Assembly (NCBI RefSeq): GCF_900182605.1
Contig: NZ_FXTB01000001.1
Span: forward strand, 620,001 to 684,000
DNA length: 64,000 bases
Direction of reading: 5' to 3'
Origin: Saccharicrinis carchari
GTDB taxonomy: Bacteria; Bacteroidota; Bacteroidia; Bacteroidales; Marinilabiliaceae
A program made the position numbers and the translations under genes. The first letter of the stretch is position 1. Each line of letters begins with the position of its first letter. The notes beneath the pieces were generated by a model. The model saw only the letters and a program-made list of their open reading frames with translations, was not told where the DNA came from and did not search any database. This document shows, piece by piece, positions 10,065-19,789 of the stretch.

Positions 10065-11330
10065 TTATTCCTTATATCCCTGTACTATCCTGTAATTAGC
10101 CTTGGCGAGCTCCAACTGCAGCTGGTGTAATTTCTGATTTATGCGGGCACTGTATAATTTGTTAAATTCCGTAAGAAATTCCGAAGCGGTAATGACCCCG
10201 TTCTTTAGTTGTGATTGGCTGCTGGATACAATGGATTGCCTTAGCGCCACAATTTTCCGGTCGGCTTGCAAAAGGGTGCGGTATTTATCTATTTCGTTCA
10301 TGGCCAGTTGCAGTGCCGTGTTGTTGTTCAGTACAAAGGTTTCTTTTTCCGTGGTCATTATTTCCTTCGCAATTTCCAGGGCTTGTTTCTTATCCCTGGT
10401 TCTACCCCAGTCAAAAAAGCGCCACCTTAGCCGGGCACCCACAATATAAAAATCTTCAAAATTATTGTTCAGCATATTCAGTCCGGGATTACCATAACCG
10501 GCTTGTGCAAATCCCAAAAGCCTGGGATAATTCTCGACGCCCATCAATTTCTGACGTTGGGTAAGTTCTTCACTTTTCAAGTCGTAAAACCTCAATTCGG
10601 GACGTTGCAAACCCTTAGCCTGTATAATAGATATGTCCGGTTTTAATAACCTTACGGCCGAATCAATTTCCGCAGATATCAGGGCCGAAAGTTGGTTTAA
10701 AGCGGTTTCCTTGTCCTTTTTTACCCGGATTTTTTCCTGGTGAACCATTAAAAACTCGGCATGTAAAACATTTTTTTCCGATGGCAATACCGTCCCAAAT
10801 TTCACGGCAGAGGCTAACTCACCCAATCGGGCTTCCAATTGCTTTTGCTTAGCCTCCAGCATATCGCTTTGTTCCTGAAGCAACAAGGCATTGAAAAAAT
10901 ATTGGTTTACCCGATTTTTAAGTCCGTACAATGTGACTTCTACCTGTTGCTGCTCGGCTTTTAGTTCGGCCTCTTTCAGGGCAGCGCGCTTGGCAATACT
11001 GTTGCCGTTATAAATAAGTTGCTCTACATCTACGGTTGCCCGATATTGATCCTTGTTGGGAGGGTTAATATTTGTACCGGGCATTTCCAAGGGGATTTTA
11101 ATCACCTCCGACTGCCAGGTGGCACTGCCGTTCAAGCTTAGCTGGGGCAAAGCAGTCTTTCTAATTTCCGATTGTTCGTAATCTGATTTTTCCCCGAGCA
11201 AAGCACTTTGCCGCGACAGGGGATATGCCTTTTCGGCCAGGATGTAACACGCTTCCAAGCTAAGCGGTTCCTGAGCAAAAGCTCCTAAATTCCACATTAT
11301 TATTATCAGTAAAAAAGCCTGTTTCATCAT
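10065..11330 (-). CDS. TolC-family outer-membrane factor of the ABC exporter
   Basis: Outer-membrane exit duct, 421 residues, with signal peptide (MMKQAFLLIIIMWNLGAFAQ). Two internally homologous OEP repeats are visible: the first about 20-215, the second about 225-420, each with long helices (ELKAEQQQVEVTLYGLKNRVNQYFFNALL; ...MTTEKETFVLNNNTALQLAMNEIDKY). It begins four bases inside the upstream TetR gene (11327-11330), so it belongs to the same transcript. Unlike the two OMFs of the RND modules further on, it has no substrate-binding domain. Confidence 0.92.
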   Translation of the reverse strand: MMKQAFLLIIIMWNLGAFAQEPLSLEACYILAEKAYPLSRQSALLGEKSDYEQSEIRKTALPQLSLNGSATWQSEVIKIPLEMPGTNINPPNKDQYRATVDVEQLIYNGNSIAKRAALKEAELKAEQQQVEVTLYGLKNRVNQYFFNALLLQEQSDMLEAKQKQLEARLGELASAVKFGTVLPSEKNVLHAEFLMVHQEKIRVKKDKETALNQLSALISAEIDSAVRLLKPDISIIQAKGLQRPELRFYDLKSEELTQRQKLMGVENYPRLLGFAQAGYGNPGLNMLNNNFEDFYIVGARLRWRFFDWGRTRDKKQALEIAKEIMTTEKETFVLNNNTALQLAMNEIDKYRTLLQADRKIVALRQSIVSSSQSQLKNGVITASEFLTEFNKLYSARINQKLHQLQLELAKANYRIVQGYKE

Positions 11331-11938
11331 TTGTATTTTATCGAGTTGATGATAATTTCTGCCACTTCCGCTTTACGTTGCTCCATGAGTTGCTGAAAGT
11401 CATTTTCGTCGATATGTAGAAAAGCTTTTAACAATGGCTTTGCCAAAAACGGAAAAACATTCAACGACAGAACATTGACAAATAATTTCTCCACCGTGAA
11501 GGATTTTATCTTTTCATCAGGAATTACATCTTCAAGTTGGGCTTTAAATTTCTTAAGGTCGGGGAAAAAGCTGCGAAACTTTAAAATAAAATCGGGACTT
11601 CGGTTAATCTCCTGGATAATAAAATTGGGCAAATACGGATGGTCGGCAATAAATGAAATATAGTTGGAGGTAAAATTCCTAATTTTTTCCTCCAATGATG
11701 AATCATCGTTCAAGGCCTTGTTTAGCTGAAGAGTCAGCAAGGTAAATAATTGGGTAAAAACGGCCTCAAAAAGCTGCTGCTTGCTGCGGTAATAATAATG
11801 TAACATAGCCTTATTGATGCCGGCCTCATCGGCTATTTCCTGCATCCGTGCCCCCTCCATCCCCTTGCTCTGAAACACTTTTTTGGCAGCTATCAAAATC
11901 CGGCCTTCTACATCTTTATCTTTCACTTTTATCGGCAT
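11327..11938 (-). CDS. TetR-family transcriptional regulator of the ABC exporter operon
   Basis: 203-residue repressor. N-terminal helix-turn-helix at about 10-55 (RILIAAKKVFQSKGMEGARMQEIADEAGINKAMLHYYYRSKQQLFEAVF) is typical of TetR/AcrR; the C-terminal ligand domain is unclassified. First gene of a seven-gene minus-strand operon (TetR, OMF, adaptor, two ATPases, two permeases). A perfect palindrome sits 17 bases upstream, over the likely transcription start, so it probably represses its own operon until a ligand, perhaps a pump substrate, binds. Confidence 0.93.
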   Translation of the reverse strand: MPIKVKDKDVEGRILIAAKKVFQSKGMEGARMQEIADEAGINKAMLHYYYRSKQQLFEAVFTQLFTLLTLQLNKALNDDSSLEEKIRNFTSNYISFIADHPYLPNFIIQEINRSPDFILKFRSFFPDLKKFKAQLEDVIPDEKIKSFTVEKLFVNVLSLNVFPFLAKPLLKAFLHIDENDFQQLMEQRKAEVAEIIINSIKYK

Positions 11939-11954
11939 TGTTCAACTATTTGGT

Positions 11955-12001
11955 TTAACCATATGGTTAACAAATATAATGAATTATCTCGTTATTGCAA
12001 G
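11955..12001 (-). promoter_or_regulatory. Promoter and TetR operator of the ABC exporter operon
   Basis: TTAACCATATGGTTAA (11955-11970) is a perfect 16-base palindrome. Directly upstream on the minus strand lies TATATTTG (11971-11978), matching the Bacteroidota -7 consensus TAnnTTTG, with CTTG (11998-12001) as a -33-like element 19 bases further. The palindrome would cover the transcription start. The rest of 12002-12223 shows no gene. Confidence 0.7.
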
Positions 12002-12223
12002 AAGCAACTCACTAATGCTACATAGGGTACAGGATATCGCTTAAGCCACCGCTATTTTAATTTTGTACTAAAGAAATGTCTGGCCATAGATACCATCACC
12101 ATCTTCCATCGGTACACATTGAACATTTGGTAATTATTAAAGTATTCTCCCAAAACCCTCCTTTACCGTCCTATTGCAGCAATCTTTGTTTTCTGACAGG
12201 GAATTACCGAGCATAACAAGCAG

Positions 12224-15200
12224 TTATTCAGCATTTTTCATCGGCTGCCTCACCTTAAACATCAATTTATACATAAGCGGTACAAACACCAGGGTGATAA
12301 CGGTGGCAAACAGTAAACCAAAAATAATGCCTATGGCCATGGGCTTCCACATATCGCCTCCCCCCAGCCATAACGGGATCAATCCCAGCGAAGTGGTAAA
12401 GGTGGTGAGCAGTATGGGTCGGAAACGCTCATTGGCCGCCGTAACGATGGCTTCATAGGGTTGGCGTTTTAGCTCTTCTATTTCCATTTGTATTCGGTCG
12501 ATTAATACAATGGCATTGTTGATGACGATGCCGGCAAGAGATATGATACCCAGAAATCCGGTAAAACTCATGGTGGCTCCGGTGATAAGCAGGCCACCCA
12601 CCACACCTATGAAACCCAGGGGAATGGTGCTGACGACGATAAATGTTTTGCGCATGGAGTTAAATTGCAACACCAGCAAAAATAAAATGATAAACATAGA
12701 CAGGGGCAGTTTGTCGGCTACGGCACTCATGGCTTTTGCGCTTCCTTCCGATTCGCCACCATACGCATAGGTATAGCCCATCTTCCAGCTTTCGCTCTCC
12801 TTTTTCATAAAAGGTCTGAGTTTTGCCATTACCTCGGTTGCCGTTGCCCCTTGCGCCAGTTGCGAGGTGACGGTAAGGGTGCGGGTGAGGTCGCGACGGA
12901 GTATCTTGGCAAACTCCCACTGCGGAACGATAGTGGCCACCTGTGCCAACGGAACATTTTTACCGCTGTTCTGCCCAAAAATATTCAGGCTTTCAATTTG
13001 CAGATAATCCATCTCCTCGCCTCCTTCGGCACGCATGATAATGGGTATGGTGCTGTCTTCCAGGCGGAATTCGCCCACATGGTAACCCGTCAGCACCGTA
13101 TTGAGCGACACGGCAATATCCTGATTGGTGAGCCCCGACTGGCTAAGGCGCGCCTGGTCTATTTCTATAAAAAACTTTTTTATTTTTGGTCCCCAACTGT
13201 CCGACACATTACTTGACTGGGGTATTTGATGTAAAAAATCTTTCACTTCGGAAGCAATCCTAAAAAGTTCGCCGGGGCTGCTGCCCGATAGTCGAACTTC
13301 AATGGGTGTAGCTGCACCACCGCCCGAACCTAATTTTTTCACTACTACCTCGGCATTGGGCAAGTTAAAAAAACTGTAACGCTCAAGTGCGGCAATAACC
13401 ATTTCGTTATCATCGCCCGATGTGGTGTTGATGAGCATGTGGGCGTAACCCGAATTGGCCTCGCCGGGAAAATAACCCAGGTCGTAGGATTTTGGGCCTT
13501 TACCGATGAACGACGACCAGCCCGTAACGCCTTTAGCGCCCTCCTCGCCTACCAGTAGGCTGTCGCGCAGGAAATCTTCTATCTGTGCAATTTTACTTTC
13601 GGTGGTTTTGATGTGCGTCCCCAGGGGCAGGTTCAAATCCAGGGTAATGAGGTTACGCTCGCTGTCGGGCATAAAAACAAAAGGTAAAAAAGTAAATCCC
13701 ACCAGGGAGAGGATCAACAAGACACCTGTAGTAATCAGTATTAACGATGGCCGCTTTAACGAGAAGGTCAACAGCCCGTTATAATGCCTGTTAAGCCGAT
13801 CGAAAATGGACGACTTCTCTTGTTTTTTCTTTTTTATGCGAATAAATGCCACCGCCAATAGAGGTATGATTGTGAGGGTCATGATCCACGAAGATAGCAG
13901 GGCCAGGGTGATGACCGAGAAAAGTTGCCCCATTATTTCGCCCATGACAGAGGCGGCCAGGAAGAACGAAAGGAAAGCGGCGGCGGTGGTCAACGAAGAT
14001 ATGAGCAAGGGAATCATCAGCTCCTTGCTGGAGGCCAATGCCGCATCAACGGCCTTTTCCCCTTTCTCCATCTTTACTATCATCGATTCGGCCATCACAA
14101 TGGCATTGTCAACCAACATACCTAGCGCCATAATCAAAGCGGCCAGGGAAACCTGGTTGAGGCCCACACCAAACTGGTTCATCATAAGCAAGGTTAGAAC
14201 AATGGCAAAGGGGATGAGAGAAGCCACCACAAGGCCCGTGCGCAGACCAAGGAAAAGAAGCATTACAAGCAGCACGATAACAATACTTTGCGTTACGTTG
14301 CTCATAAAGTCGCTGATACTATTTTGCACATCCACATCTTGCGATGCTATGCGCGTAATCTCTAAGCCCACCGGCAGGTTCCGGCTGAACTGCCGCACAG
14401 CTTCGTTTACATCACTGCCCAAATCTACGATATTGGCACCGTCCTTTAACGAGATAGACAAAACCAGCGCCTCCGAGCCATTAATCTTAACCATGGATTG
14501 ACGTGGAGAAGCATAAGCCCGCTCCACTTCCGTGATATCCCCCAGCATAACTGTTCCGCCCTTATTGCCTATGGGTATAAGCATTTTCCGTATGTCCTCA
14601 ACGGACTCAAAACTACCCGATGGCTCCAGTATCAGGCGTTCGTCCTCATAATTTACTTCTCCGGCAGGTATAATAATATTGGTTGATGAAATAATGTTGC
14701 GTAGCTGGCTGCTGGTCAGGCCCAGCTGGGCAAGCCTGGCATTGTCGAACCGGATGAAAACGGGCTTCTCCTGCACACCAACAATTTCTACCTTGGCCGA
14801 GTTTTCGAGCTTTATGAGGGTGTCGCGTAAGCTTTCGGCGTAATCCTTCAGTTCGGTGTACTCGAAGCCATCGTTGCTAAGGCCCAGTTGGATGCCATAG
14901 ACCACCCCGAGATCCTCATCGTTAACCGTGGGGCCGTGAATGCCTGCGGGAAAATCGCCCCTGATGGTTTCAATTTTTCGTCGCAAACGATCCCATATAG
15001 GCTGCAGGTCCCTGGCAGGGGTACTTTCTTTAAGCGATACCGAAACCACGGAGAGGCCGGTACGCGATTCGCTGGCAATGTAATCCACCTCGGGAATCTC
15101 CTGCGCCACCTTTTCAATCTTATCGCTGATCAGCATCTCTATCCGCTCCGGACTGGCTCCCGGAAATGCCGTAACCACAGTAGCCACCCGCACCGTATAG

Positions 15201-15316
15201 GGCGGCATGCTGTTGCGCGGCAAGTCGTTGTAACTCGCAATGCCCAGAGCGATAATTAAAAAAAGAAGCGTATAGGTTATCCTGTTTTTTTTTATGGCTA
15301 CACCTGTAATGTTCAT
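12224..15316 (-). CDS. RND efflux permease (module A)
   Basis: Inner-membrane proton-driven efflux transporter, 1030 residues, full length for the HAE/AcrB-like family. N-terminal helix (TYTLLFLIIALGIASY), first porter domain with PPYTVRVATVVTAFPGAS, TM2-6, second porter domain and TM8-12 can all be traced. TM4 reads ALGMLVDNAIVMAESM (about 395-412): the first relay Asp is present and the second is Asn, as in many acriflavin-resistance relatives. TM10 has GIVINNAIVLID where AcrB has the relay Lys. Last gene of module A, 226 bases downstream of its adaptor. Substrate unknown. Confidence 0.94.
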   Translation of the reverse strand: MNITGVAIKKNRITYTLLFLIIALGIASYNDLPRNSMPPYTVRVATVVTAFPGASPERIEMLISDKIEKVAQEIPEVDYIASESRTGLSVVSVSLKESTPARDLQPIWDRLRRKIETIRGDFPAGIHGPTVNDEDLGVVYGIQLGLSNDGFEYTELKDYAESLRDTLIKLENSAKVEIVGVQEKPVFIRFDNARLAQLGLTSSQLRNIISSTNIIIPAGEVNYEDERLILEPSGSFESVEDIRKMLIPIGNKGGTVMLGDITEVERAYASPRQSMVKINGSEALVLSISLKDGANIVDLGSDVNEAVRQFSRNLPVGLEITRIASQDVDVQNSISDFMSNVTQSIVIVLLVMLLFLGLRTGLVVASLIPFAIVLTLLMMNQFGVGLNQVSLAALIMALGMLVDNAIVMAESMIVKMEKGEKAVDAALASSKELMIPLLISSLTTAAAFLSFFLAASVMGEIMGQLFSVITLALLSSWIMTLTIIPLLAVAFIRIKKKKQEKSSIFDRLNRHYNGLLTFSLKRPSLILITTGVLLILSLVGFTFLPFVFMPDSERNLITLDLNLPLGTHIKTTESKIAQIEDFLRDSLLVGEEGAKGVTGWSSFIGKGPKSYDLGYFPGEANSGYAHMLINTTSGDDNEMVIAALERYSFFNLPNAEVVVKKLGSGGGAATPIEVRLSGSSPGELFRIASEVKDFLHQIPQSSNVSDSWGPKIKKFFIEIDQARLSQSGLTNQDIAVSLNTVLTGYHVGEFRLEDSTIPIIMRAEGGEEMDYLQIESLNIFGQNSGKNVPLAQVATIVPQWEFAKILRRDLTRTLTVTSQLAQGATATEVMAKLRPFMKKESESWKMGYTYAYGGESEGSAKAMSAVADKLPLSMFIILFLLVLQFNSMRKTFIVVSTIPLGFIGVVGGLLITGATMSFTGFLGIISLAGIVINNAIVLIDRIQMEIEELKRQPYEAIVTAANERFRPILLTTFTTSLGLIPLWLGGGDMWKPMAIGIIFGLLFATVITLVFVPLMYKLMFKVRQPMKNAE

Positions 15317-15542
15317 CCTGTATCGGTTATCAGTAATCGGTTATCATTAATCAGCCCGTCCGGCTATTGACGGTTAAACGGTAAAACGCCCGGGAAGGAA
15401 CGGTTCTGTATGGCTGTTTTTAGAATCAGAACCGTTTCTTTAATTTCTGGCAAGCCATTACAGAACGGTTCTGATTTGCAGCTTTCCTATACAAAACCGT
15501 TCCCGAAACGCCTCGCTAATCCTTAATCAACTATAAACTTAT

Positions 15543-16640
15543 CTACTTTAGCAACATCACCTTACGCCCGTCGTACAGGGAGTTTACGCCGGCAACGGCT
15601 ACCACGTCGCCTTCGTTGAGTCCGGATAGGGCATGGAAACCGCCCGAAAAAAGAGCACCTGTTTCAACGATGGTTTTTTTGGCCACGTAATGGTCGCCCT
15701 CTGCCTTGAGCACAAACACAAAGTTTCCCTGAAAATCCTCTGATACGGCCTTAAAAGGAACCGTGAGTAAAGTTTTGTTGGTTTTATCGCCAAAACTAAA
15801 AGTTACATTGGCCGGCATACCCGGCCGAATATCGTCCGAAGGATTGGAGAGTTTAACCACAACGGGATAGGTAAGCGATTCGCCGATGGAATACCCCACT
15901 TCGGAGATGATGCCCTCAAACGATTTATTTTGTATGGATCTAAAAGTTACCGAAACGCTTTCGCCCTGTACTATTTGTGCAATATACACCTCGGGCACCC
16001 CCACGTTAATTTCAATATCATCAATACGCGAACTAATGACCACAACGGGGGTTCCGGCCTGCACAAACTCGTTCACTTCAGCATTTACCGCTGTTACAAT
16101 GCCGTTGGCAGGTGCAATAATACGGGTGTATCGGAGTTGAGCCCCTTGCAGATCCAGGGTCTTTTGAGCTGTTTGAAAATTGGAACGGGCACTCGAAAAT
16201 GCGCCTTTGGCCTGTTCGTAATCGCTTAGCGAGGCATTGCTGGTGGCGTAAAGCTGTTTGGCCCGCTCCAGGCCCGAGGCGGCGGTCTGCAATTGTATCC
16301 TGGCATTATCCAAACCCGCCCTGGCTTGCTCGTAGGCAATTTGCGTATCCTTAGCGTCGATACTCGCGATGAGCTGCCCTTTTTTTACTTCGTCGCCAGC
16401 CCTCACGCCCATGGCAAGTATAAGGCCGCTTGTCCTAAAGCTGAGTTTTGCCTCAGAGCCCGATTGCGATACTCCAATAAAAGTACGTTCCTGAATGCCC
16501 CCGGTCATTTCGACCCTGGCATATTTTACCGGTTTAAGTTGTTCATCCTCCTGCTTGTCCTTGCTGCCGCATCCCGACAAAAAAATTGCGGCCAGCAAAA
16601 GTGTATAGAGGGAATGTGGAAATGAGCTATTTTTTTTCAT
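15543..16640 (-). CDS. RND periplasmic adaptor lipoprotein (module A)
   Basis: 365-residue MFP subunit. Signal peptide with lipobox FLSGC (Cys about 24), then the lipoyl half-motif SEAKLSFRTSGLILAMGVRAGDEVKKGQLIASID (about 57-90), a coiled-coil hairpin about 95-150 (QARAGLDNARIQLQTAASGLERAKQLY), the second lipoyl half APANGIVTAVNAEVNEFV, beta-barrel and membrane-proximal domains to the end (GDVVAVAGVNSLYDGRKVML). It lies between the fused OMF and the permease. Intergenic 15317-15542 has degenerate CGGTTATCAGTAAT-type repeats and a GAACGGTTCTG inverted pair. Confidence 0.93.
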   Translation of the reverse strand: MKKNSSFPHSLYTLLLAAIFLSGCGSKDKQEDEQLKPVKYARVEMTGGIQERTFIGVSQSGSEAKLSFRTSGLILAMGVRAGDEVKKGQLIASIDAKDTQIAYEQARAGLDNARIQLQTAASGLERAKQLYATSNASLSDYEQAKGAFSSARSNFQTAQKTLDLQGAQLRYTRIIAPANGIVTAVNAEVNEFVQAGTPVVVISSRIDDIEINVGVPEVYIAQIVQGESVSVTFRSIQNKSFEGIISEVGYSIGESLTYPVVVKLSNPSDDIRPGMPANVTFSFGDKTNKTLLTVPFKAVSEDFQGNFVFVLKAEGDHYVAKKTIVETGALFSGGFHALSGLNEGDVVAVAGVNSLYDGRKVMLLK

Positions 16641-16862
16641 ATGTTAGATAATAGATTGTTAGACATTAGACTGTTAGATAATACTTTCAGCCGACAGGTT
16701 GGGACTACTAACACAACTTGTTCCGCCTAAGCGAAAGAGGCACTATGACGCAGAGCTTTTTCCTTATAATTATCTCCTTGTGTGTCTACCCCAACAGATC
16801 ATTAATTATTTAATAAGATGAAGCCAAGCTACGCATCCTAGTTCGCACCACTCGCAGTGGTA

Positions 16863-19232
16863 CTATTCGTTCTGCACGTCATATTGTTCTATCATAGATT
16901 GGTTAAACCGTTGGTTGAGTTGGAATATGGCTTCCGGTGATTGCAACAAACTGAAAAATCCGATGGCATGTTCCATTTGGATATGTGCCACCAATAACTT
17001 GTATATGGAAAAGGCATAGGCCTGCTTGGTTTGCAAGGCTGCTTTTTGTGCATCGATAAGCTGAGTAATGGATACCGTTCCCTGCTTGTAATTTTCCTGA
17101 ACCAGTTCAAAGTTTTGTTGCGCATTTTTCGACGACAGTTGCGAAAAATGTAAATTGGTATGCGCAACGGTTAGGCGAAGGGCTTTTTCGCGAACATTCA
17201 GTGCCAAGTCGTTGTTCAGGCGTTCTTCCTGCATCTCAATCTGCTCGCGGTCGATGATGGATTTTTTTAGGTTGATACGCCTCCGGTTACCACTAAACAG
17301 TGGGTACGAAACGCTAAGGCCTATGTTCCACGACAGATAGTTAAAGGAAGATCCCGGCGGTGCCGAAGATGCCTTGCCGCCGCGCCACCAAACATCGTCG
17401 GCTTGCGATTGGATGGCCACCGTGGGAGTATAAAACTTCCGTTGGCTGATGCTCCGTTGCCGTTCTATAACATCCATACTGGCTTCAATCTGCTTTTTGG
17501 CAGGATGGTTTTGCTGGGCTTCGCCGATCAAAAATTGCGTTACCATCTTTAATCTTTCGGGCGTATTAAAATACTCCTCCCCAAAATTACTCACATGTTT
17601 TTTGTAAAACTCGCCCCTAATGGACATATCCTCAATTTTAAAATCCTCCGCCAGCGTATTGTTCAACAAATTATTAAGGTTTAAGTGGGCCAGCATTTCG
17701 TTGCTACTTGCTTGTATAAGTGTTTGGTTGGCATTGGCTACTTCACTTTTCCAACGGAAAACATCGGCATTACTGCTCGAACCTACGTTTACCCTAATTT
17801 GTGCCAGCTCCAGGTTTTGCTTCGACGATTGATAATTCTCCTTTTGGATGAGCACGTTGGCCTTGGCCTCCAAAATATTGAAGTACGCCACAAAAACATC
17901 TAAAATCACATTGTTTATTTCTTGCTGGCTGGCATACTGTTGGGCCTCGCTAAGGTATTTTTGTATTTTAATGTTGGCGATAGCCTCGTCCGAATAAACC
18001 AGCTGGCGCAAACTTGCCGTACCCGAAACGCTTTGTTCCGATTGCCCTATCGCTGCCATGGCTCTTTCCTGGTTTATTTGCATGGCCGTGGCCGATAGGT
18101 TTATGTCGGGCAAATATTGCGATCGGGCGGCTTTTATTTCCTGGGCGGCATATTCATCATCCTTTTTGCTGATGCTTATATTCAGGTTGGTGGAGATGGC
18201 TTTTTCGATTACCTCTTCGATGCTGTATTCTTTCCGTCCATTCGCTAACCCATCTTCCAAAAGCTCGGCCGAAAACAGCACATCAAAAGAAGGTGAGAAC
18301 CCGATTTTTTTTGCCGTGGACAGGTTCAGATAAATCTGTTCCCGGGTGTTCAGCGCCACGGGCATATTAGCCATATCCTCGCCCCGCAGCACCCCATCTA
18401 CCATTACAGCCGTTTTCTTTAGTAACTGATCCATACCCGTATTGCCCGATATGGAAGCCATAAGCCCTTCGTTCACTTGCCATTTGGTCATCGTAAAAGA
18501 GGGAAGGTTCCTTTCTATCAGGTAATCGGCAATTTGCTGTATCTCATCGCCCGGAAACTTGTAGGGCATGGCAATATAGACCCCTTGCGTTTGTGCGGGC
18601 ATCTTATTTAACGAGTTGTGAATATCGTTGAGCAAAACAGGGCTAATGTTTACTTTCAAACCTTCATCTTCCATAAGCAATTCAACCTCTTCGGAAGTCT
18701 TGTTATCGGCGATGGCGTTGTGGGTTGCACTATCGAAAAGTATGGTGATGTTATCGATACGGGCCAAATTTTTAAAAGCAACCAGCTCCTCCCTAATGTT
18801 TTGCGAGGCCAGCAAATAGCTAAAGTTGGAGATGCCGGACGTTCCTGTCAGCGAATGAGGAACACCTTGCACGTCAGGATCGATAACGCCCAAAACAAGA
18901 GTGGGTACGGGATAGTTTTTGATTTGCAAAATGCCGTTGAGGCTCACGGCCCCCATCACAAGTATGATGTTACAACGGGGGGTAAGTTTTTGGTACGATT
19001 GCACAACAGCTTCGGGTGTGCGCTGAGCCATAAAAAGGTTGTCGTCCTCTAACTGGATGCTGTATGCACTGCCCACCGTTTTTTGAATCTGACCGATTAA
19101 TTCGGTGTGCAGAAAATCCGACATGACACCGGCCATCTCAAAATCAGATACCACCCCTATCTTAACCGTAGTTTGCGAGTGCGTAAAAATAGGAAACAAT
19201 AATAGGAGGGTGGTCGTGAAAATTAACTTCAT
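16863..19232 (-). CDS. Fused periplasmic substrate-binding domain and TolC-type outer-membrane factor (module A)
   Basis: 789 residues, almost double a normal OMF. A signal peptide (MKLIFTTTLLLLFPIFTHSQ) is followed by a domain of about 300 residues (about 22-325) resembling the ABC_sub_bind (PF04392) periplasmic-binding fold: VKIGVVSDF, NIILVMGAVSLNGIL, PTLVLGVIDP, GTSGISNFSYL, NITILFDSA, AYIAMPYKF-like GVYIAMPYKFPGDEI and LPSFTMTKWQVNEGLMAS. From about 335 the chain is a two-repeat TolC-type OEP (EEVIEKAISTNLNISISKKDDEY...; second repeat from about 590). First gene of module A. No cognate ABC permease is present. Binding-domain ligand and function are unknown; a role in substrate capture or sensing at the duct is inference. 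Confidence 0.85.
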   Translation of the reverse strand: MKLIFTTTLLLLFPIFTHSQTTVKIGVVSDFEMAGVMSDFLHTELIGQIQKTVGSAYSIQLEDDNLFMAQRTPEAVVQSYQKLTPRCNIILVMGAVSLNGILQIKNYPVPTLVLGVIDPDVQGVPHSLTGTSGISNFSYLLASQNIREELVAFKNLARIDNITILFDSATHNAIADNKTSEEVELLMEDEGLKVNISPVLLNDIHNSLNKMPAQTQGVYIAMPYKFPGDEIQQIADYLIERNLPSFTMTKWQVNEGLMASISGNTGMDQLLKKTAVMVDGVLRGEDMANMPVALNTREQIYLNLSTAKKIGFSPSFDVLFSAELLEDGLANGRKEYSIEEVIEKAISTNLNISISKKDDEYAAQEIKAARSQYLPDINLSATAMQINQERAMAAIGQSEQSVSGTASLRQLVYSDEAIANIKIQKYLSEAQQYASQQEINNVILDVFVAYFNILEAKANVLIQKENYQSSKQNLELAQIRVNVGSSSNADVFRWKSEVANANQTLIQASSNEMLAHLNLNNLLNNTLAEDFKIEDMSIRGEFYKKHVSNFGEEYFNTPERLKMVTQFLIGEAQQNHPAKKQIEASMDVIERQRSISQRKFYTPTVAIQSQADDVWWRGGKASSAPPGSSFNYLSWNIGLSVSYPLFSGNRRRINLKKSIIDREQIEMQEERLNNDLALNVREKALRLTVAHTNLHFSQLSSKNAQQNFELVQENYKQGTVSITQLIDAQKAALQTKQAYAFSIYKLLVAHIQMEHAIGFFSLLQSPEAIFQLNQRFNQSMIEQYDVQNE

Positions 19233-19284
19233 AGAAAGATGGATGACAGGTGCGATAGAAAGATAGTAGAATTTAATTTACGTT

Positions 19285-19314
19285 CAAATAATTTGTTGTT
19301 TTTATTATGTCAAA
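19285..19314 (-). promoter_or_regulatory. Probable promoter of RND module A
   Basis: On the minus strand TTTG (19311-19314) is followed after 18 bases by ATTATTTG (19285-19292), close to the Bacteroidota TTTG / TAnnTTTG pair. It is about 50 bases upstream of the fused OMF start at 19232. Confidence 0.5.
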
Positions 19315-19511
19315 GTTGAAAGCACCATGAAAAAATAACAGAAAATAATTGTGCCCGGGTTTAGTATAACATTGCCTAATCAGTCCCAGATATTCTTCAC
19401 TTCCGAGTTCTCCATTGACGACTCCATTTTTTCATCCGCTCAAATTACAGTTTACTAACGATACGTAGCATTATTTTCGCCCGTGAATGGACTCTCCTGT
19501 TTGTGAACAGA

Positions 19512-19579
19512 CAAACTGCCACCCGAAATGCGTTCGGGACGACCTGTCCGGCCATATTTCGGGAACTTGTGGCAGACAA
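19512..19579. repeat. Long inverted repeat between module A and the flavin-binding gene
   Basis: CTGCCAC (19516-19522) pairs with GTGGCAG (19569-19575) and, stacked on it, CCCGAAAT (19522-19529) pairs with ATTTCGGG (19556-19563), separated by CGTTCGGGACGACCTGTCCGG. The ACGACCTGTCC word recurs at 30763, so it belongs to the dispersed palindromic repeats. The remainder of 19315-19789 shows no gene. Confidence 0.55.
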
Positions 19580-19789
19580 AACATCCGCTGAATAAAACAG
19601 AGGAAAGCCCTTGGTTTATCAAGGATAGTTTGTATTTTTAAAGCTCTGCAACAGTTTCCTACATTGAAACAGTTTTCCGATATTGTACTTTACTAATGAA
19701 GTAGGTCAGAACAGCTGCAACTGATGGTAATACTCGCTAAAAATGAAAATAATATCTTAAAATATTTTGAATAATTAATAATCTCAGCT

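Noticed and set aside
13806-14501. 231-codon plus-strand frame inside the module A permease
   Set aside because: Complement of a genuine RND gene, no domain, not preceded by a promoter.
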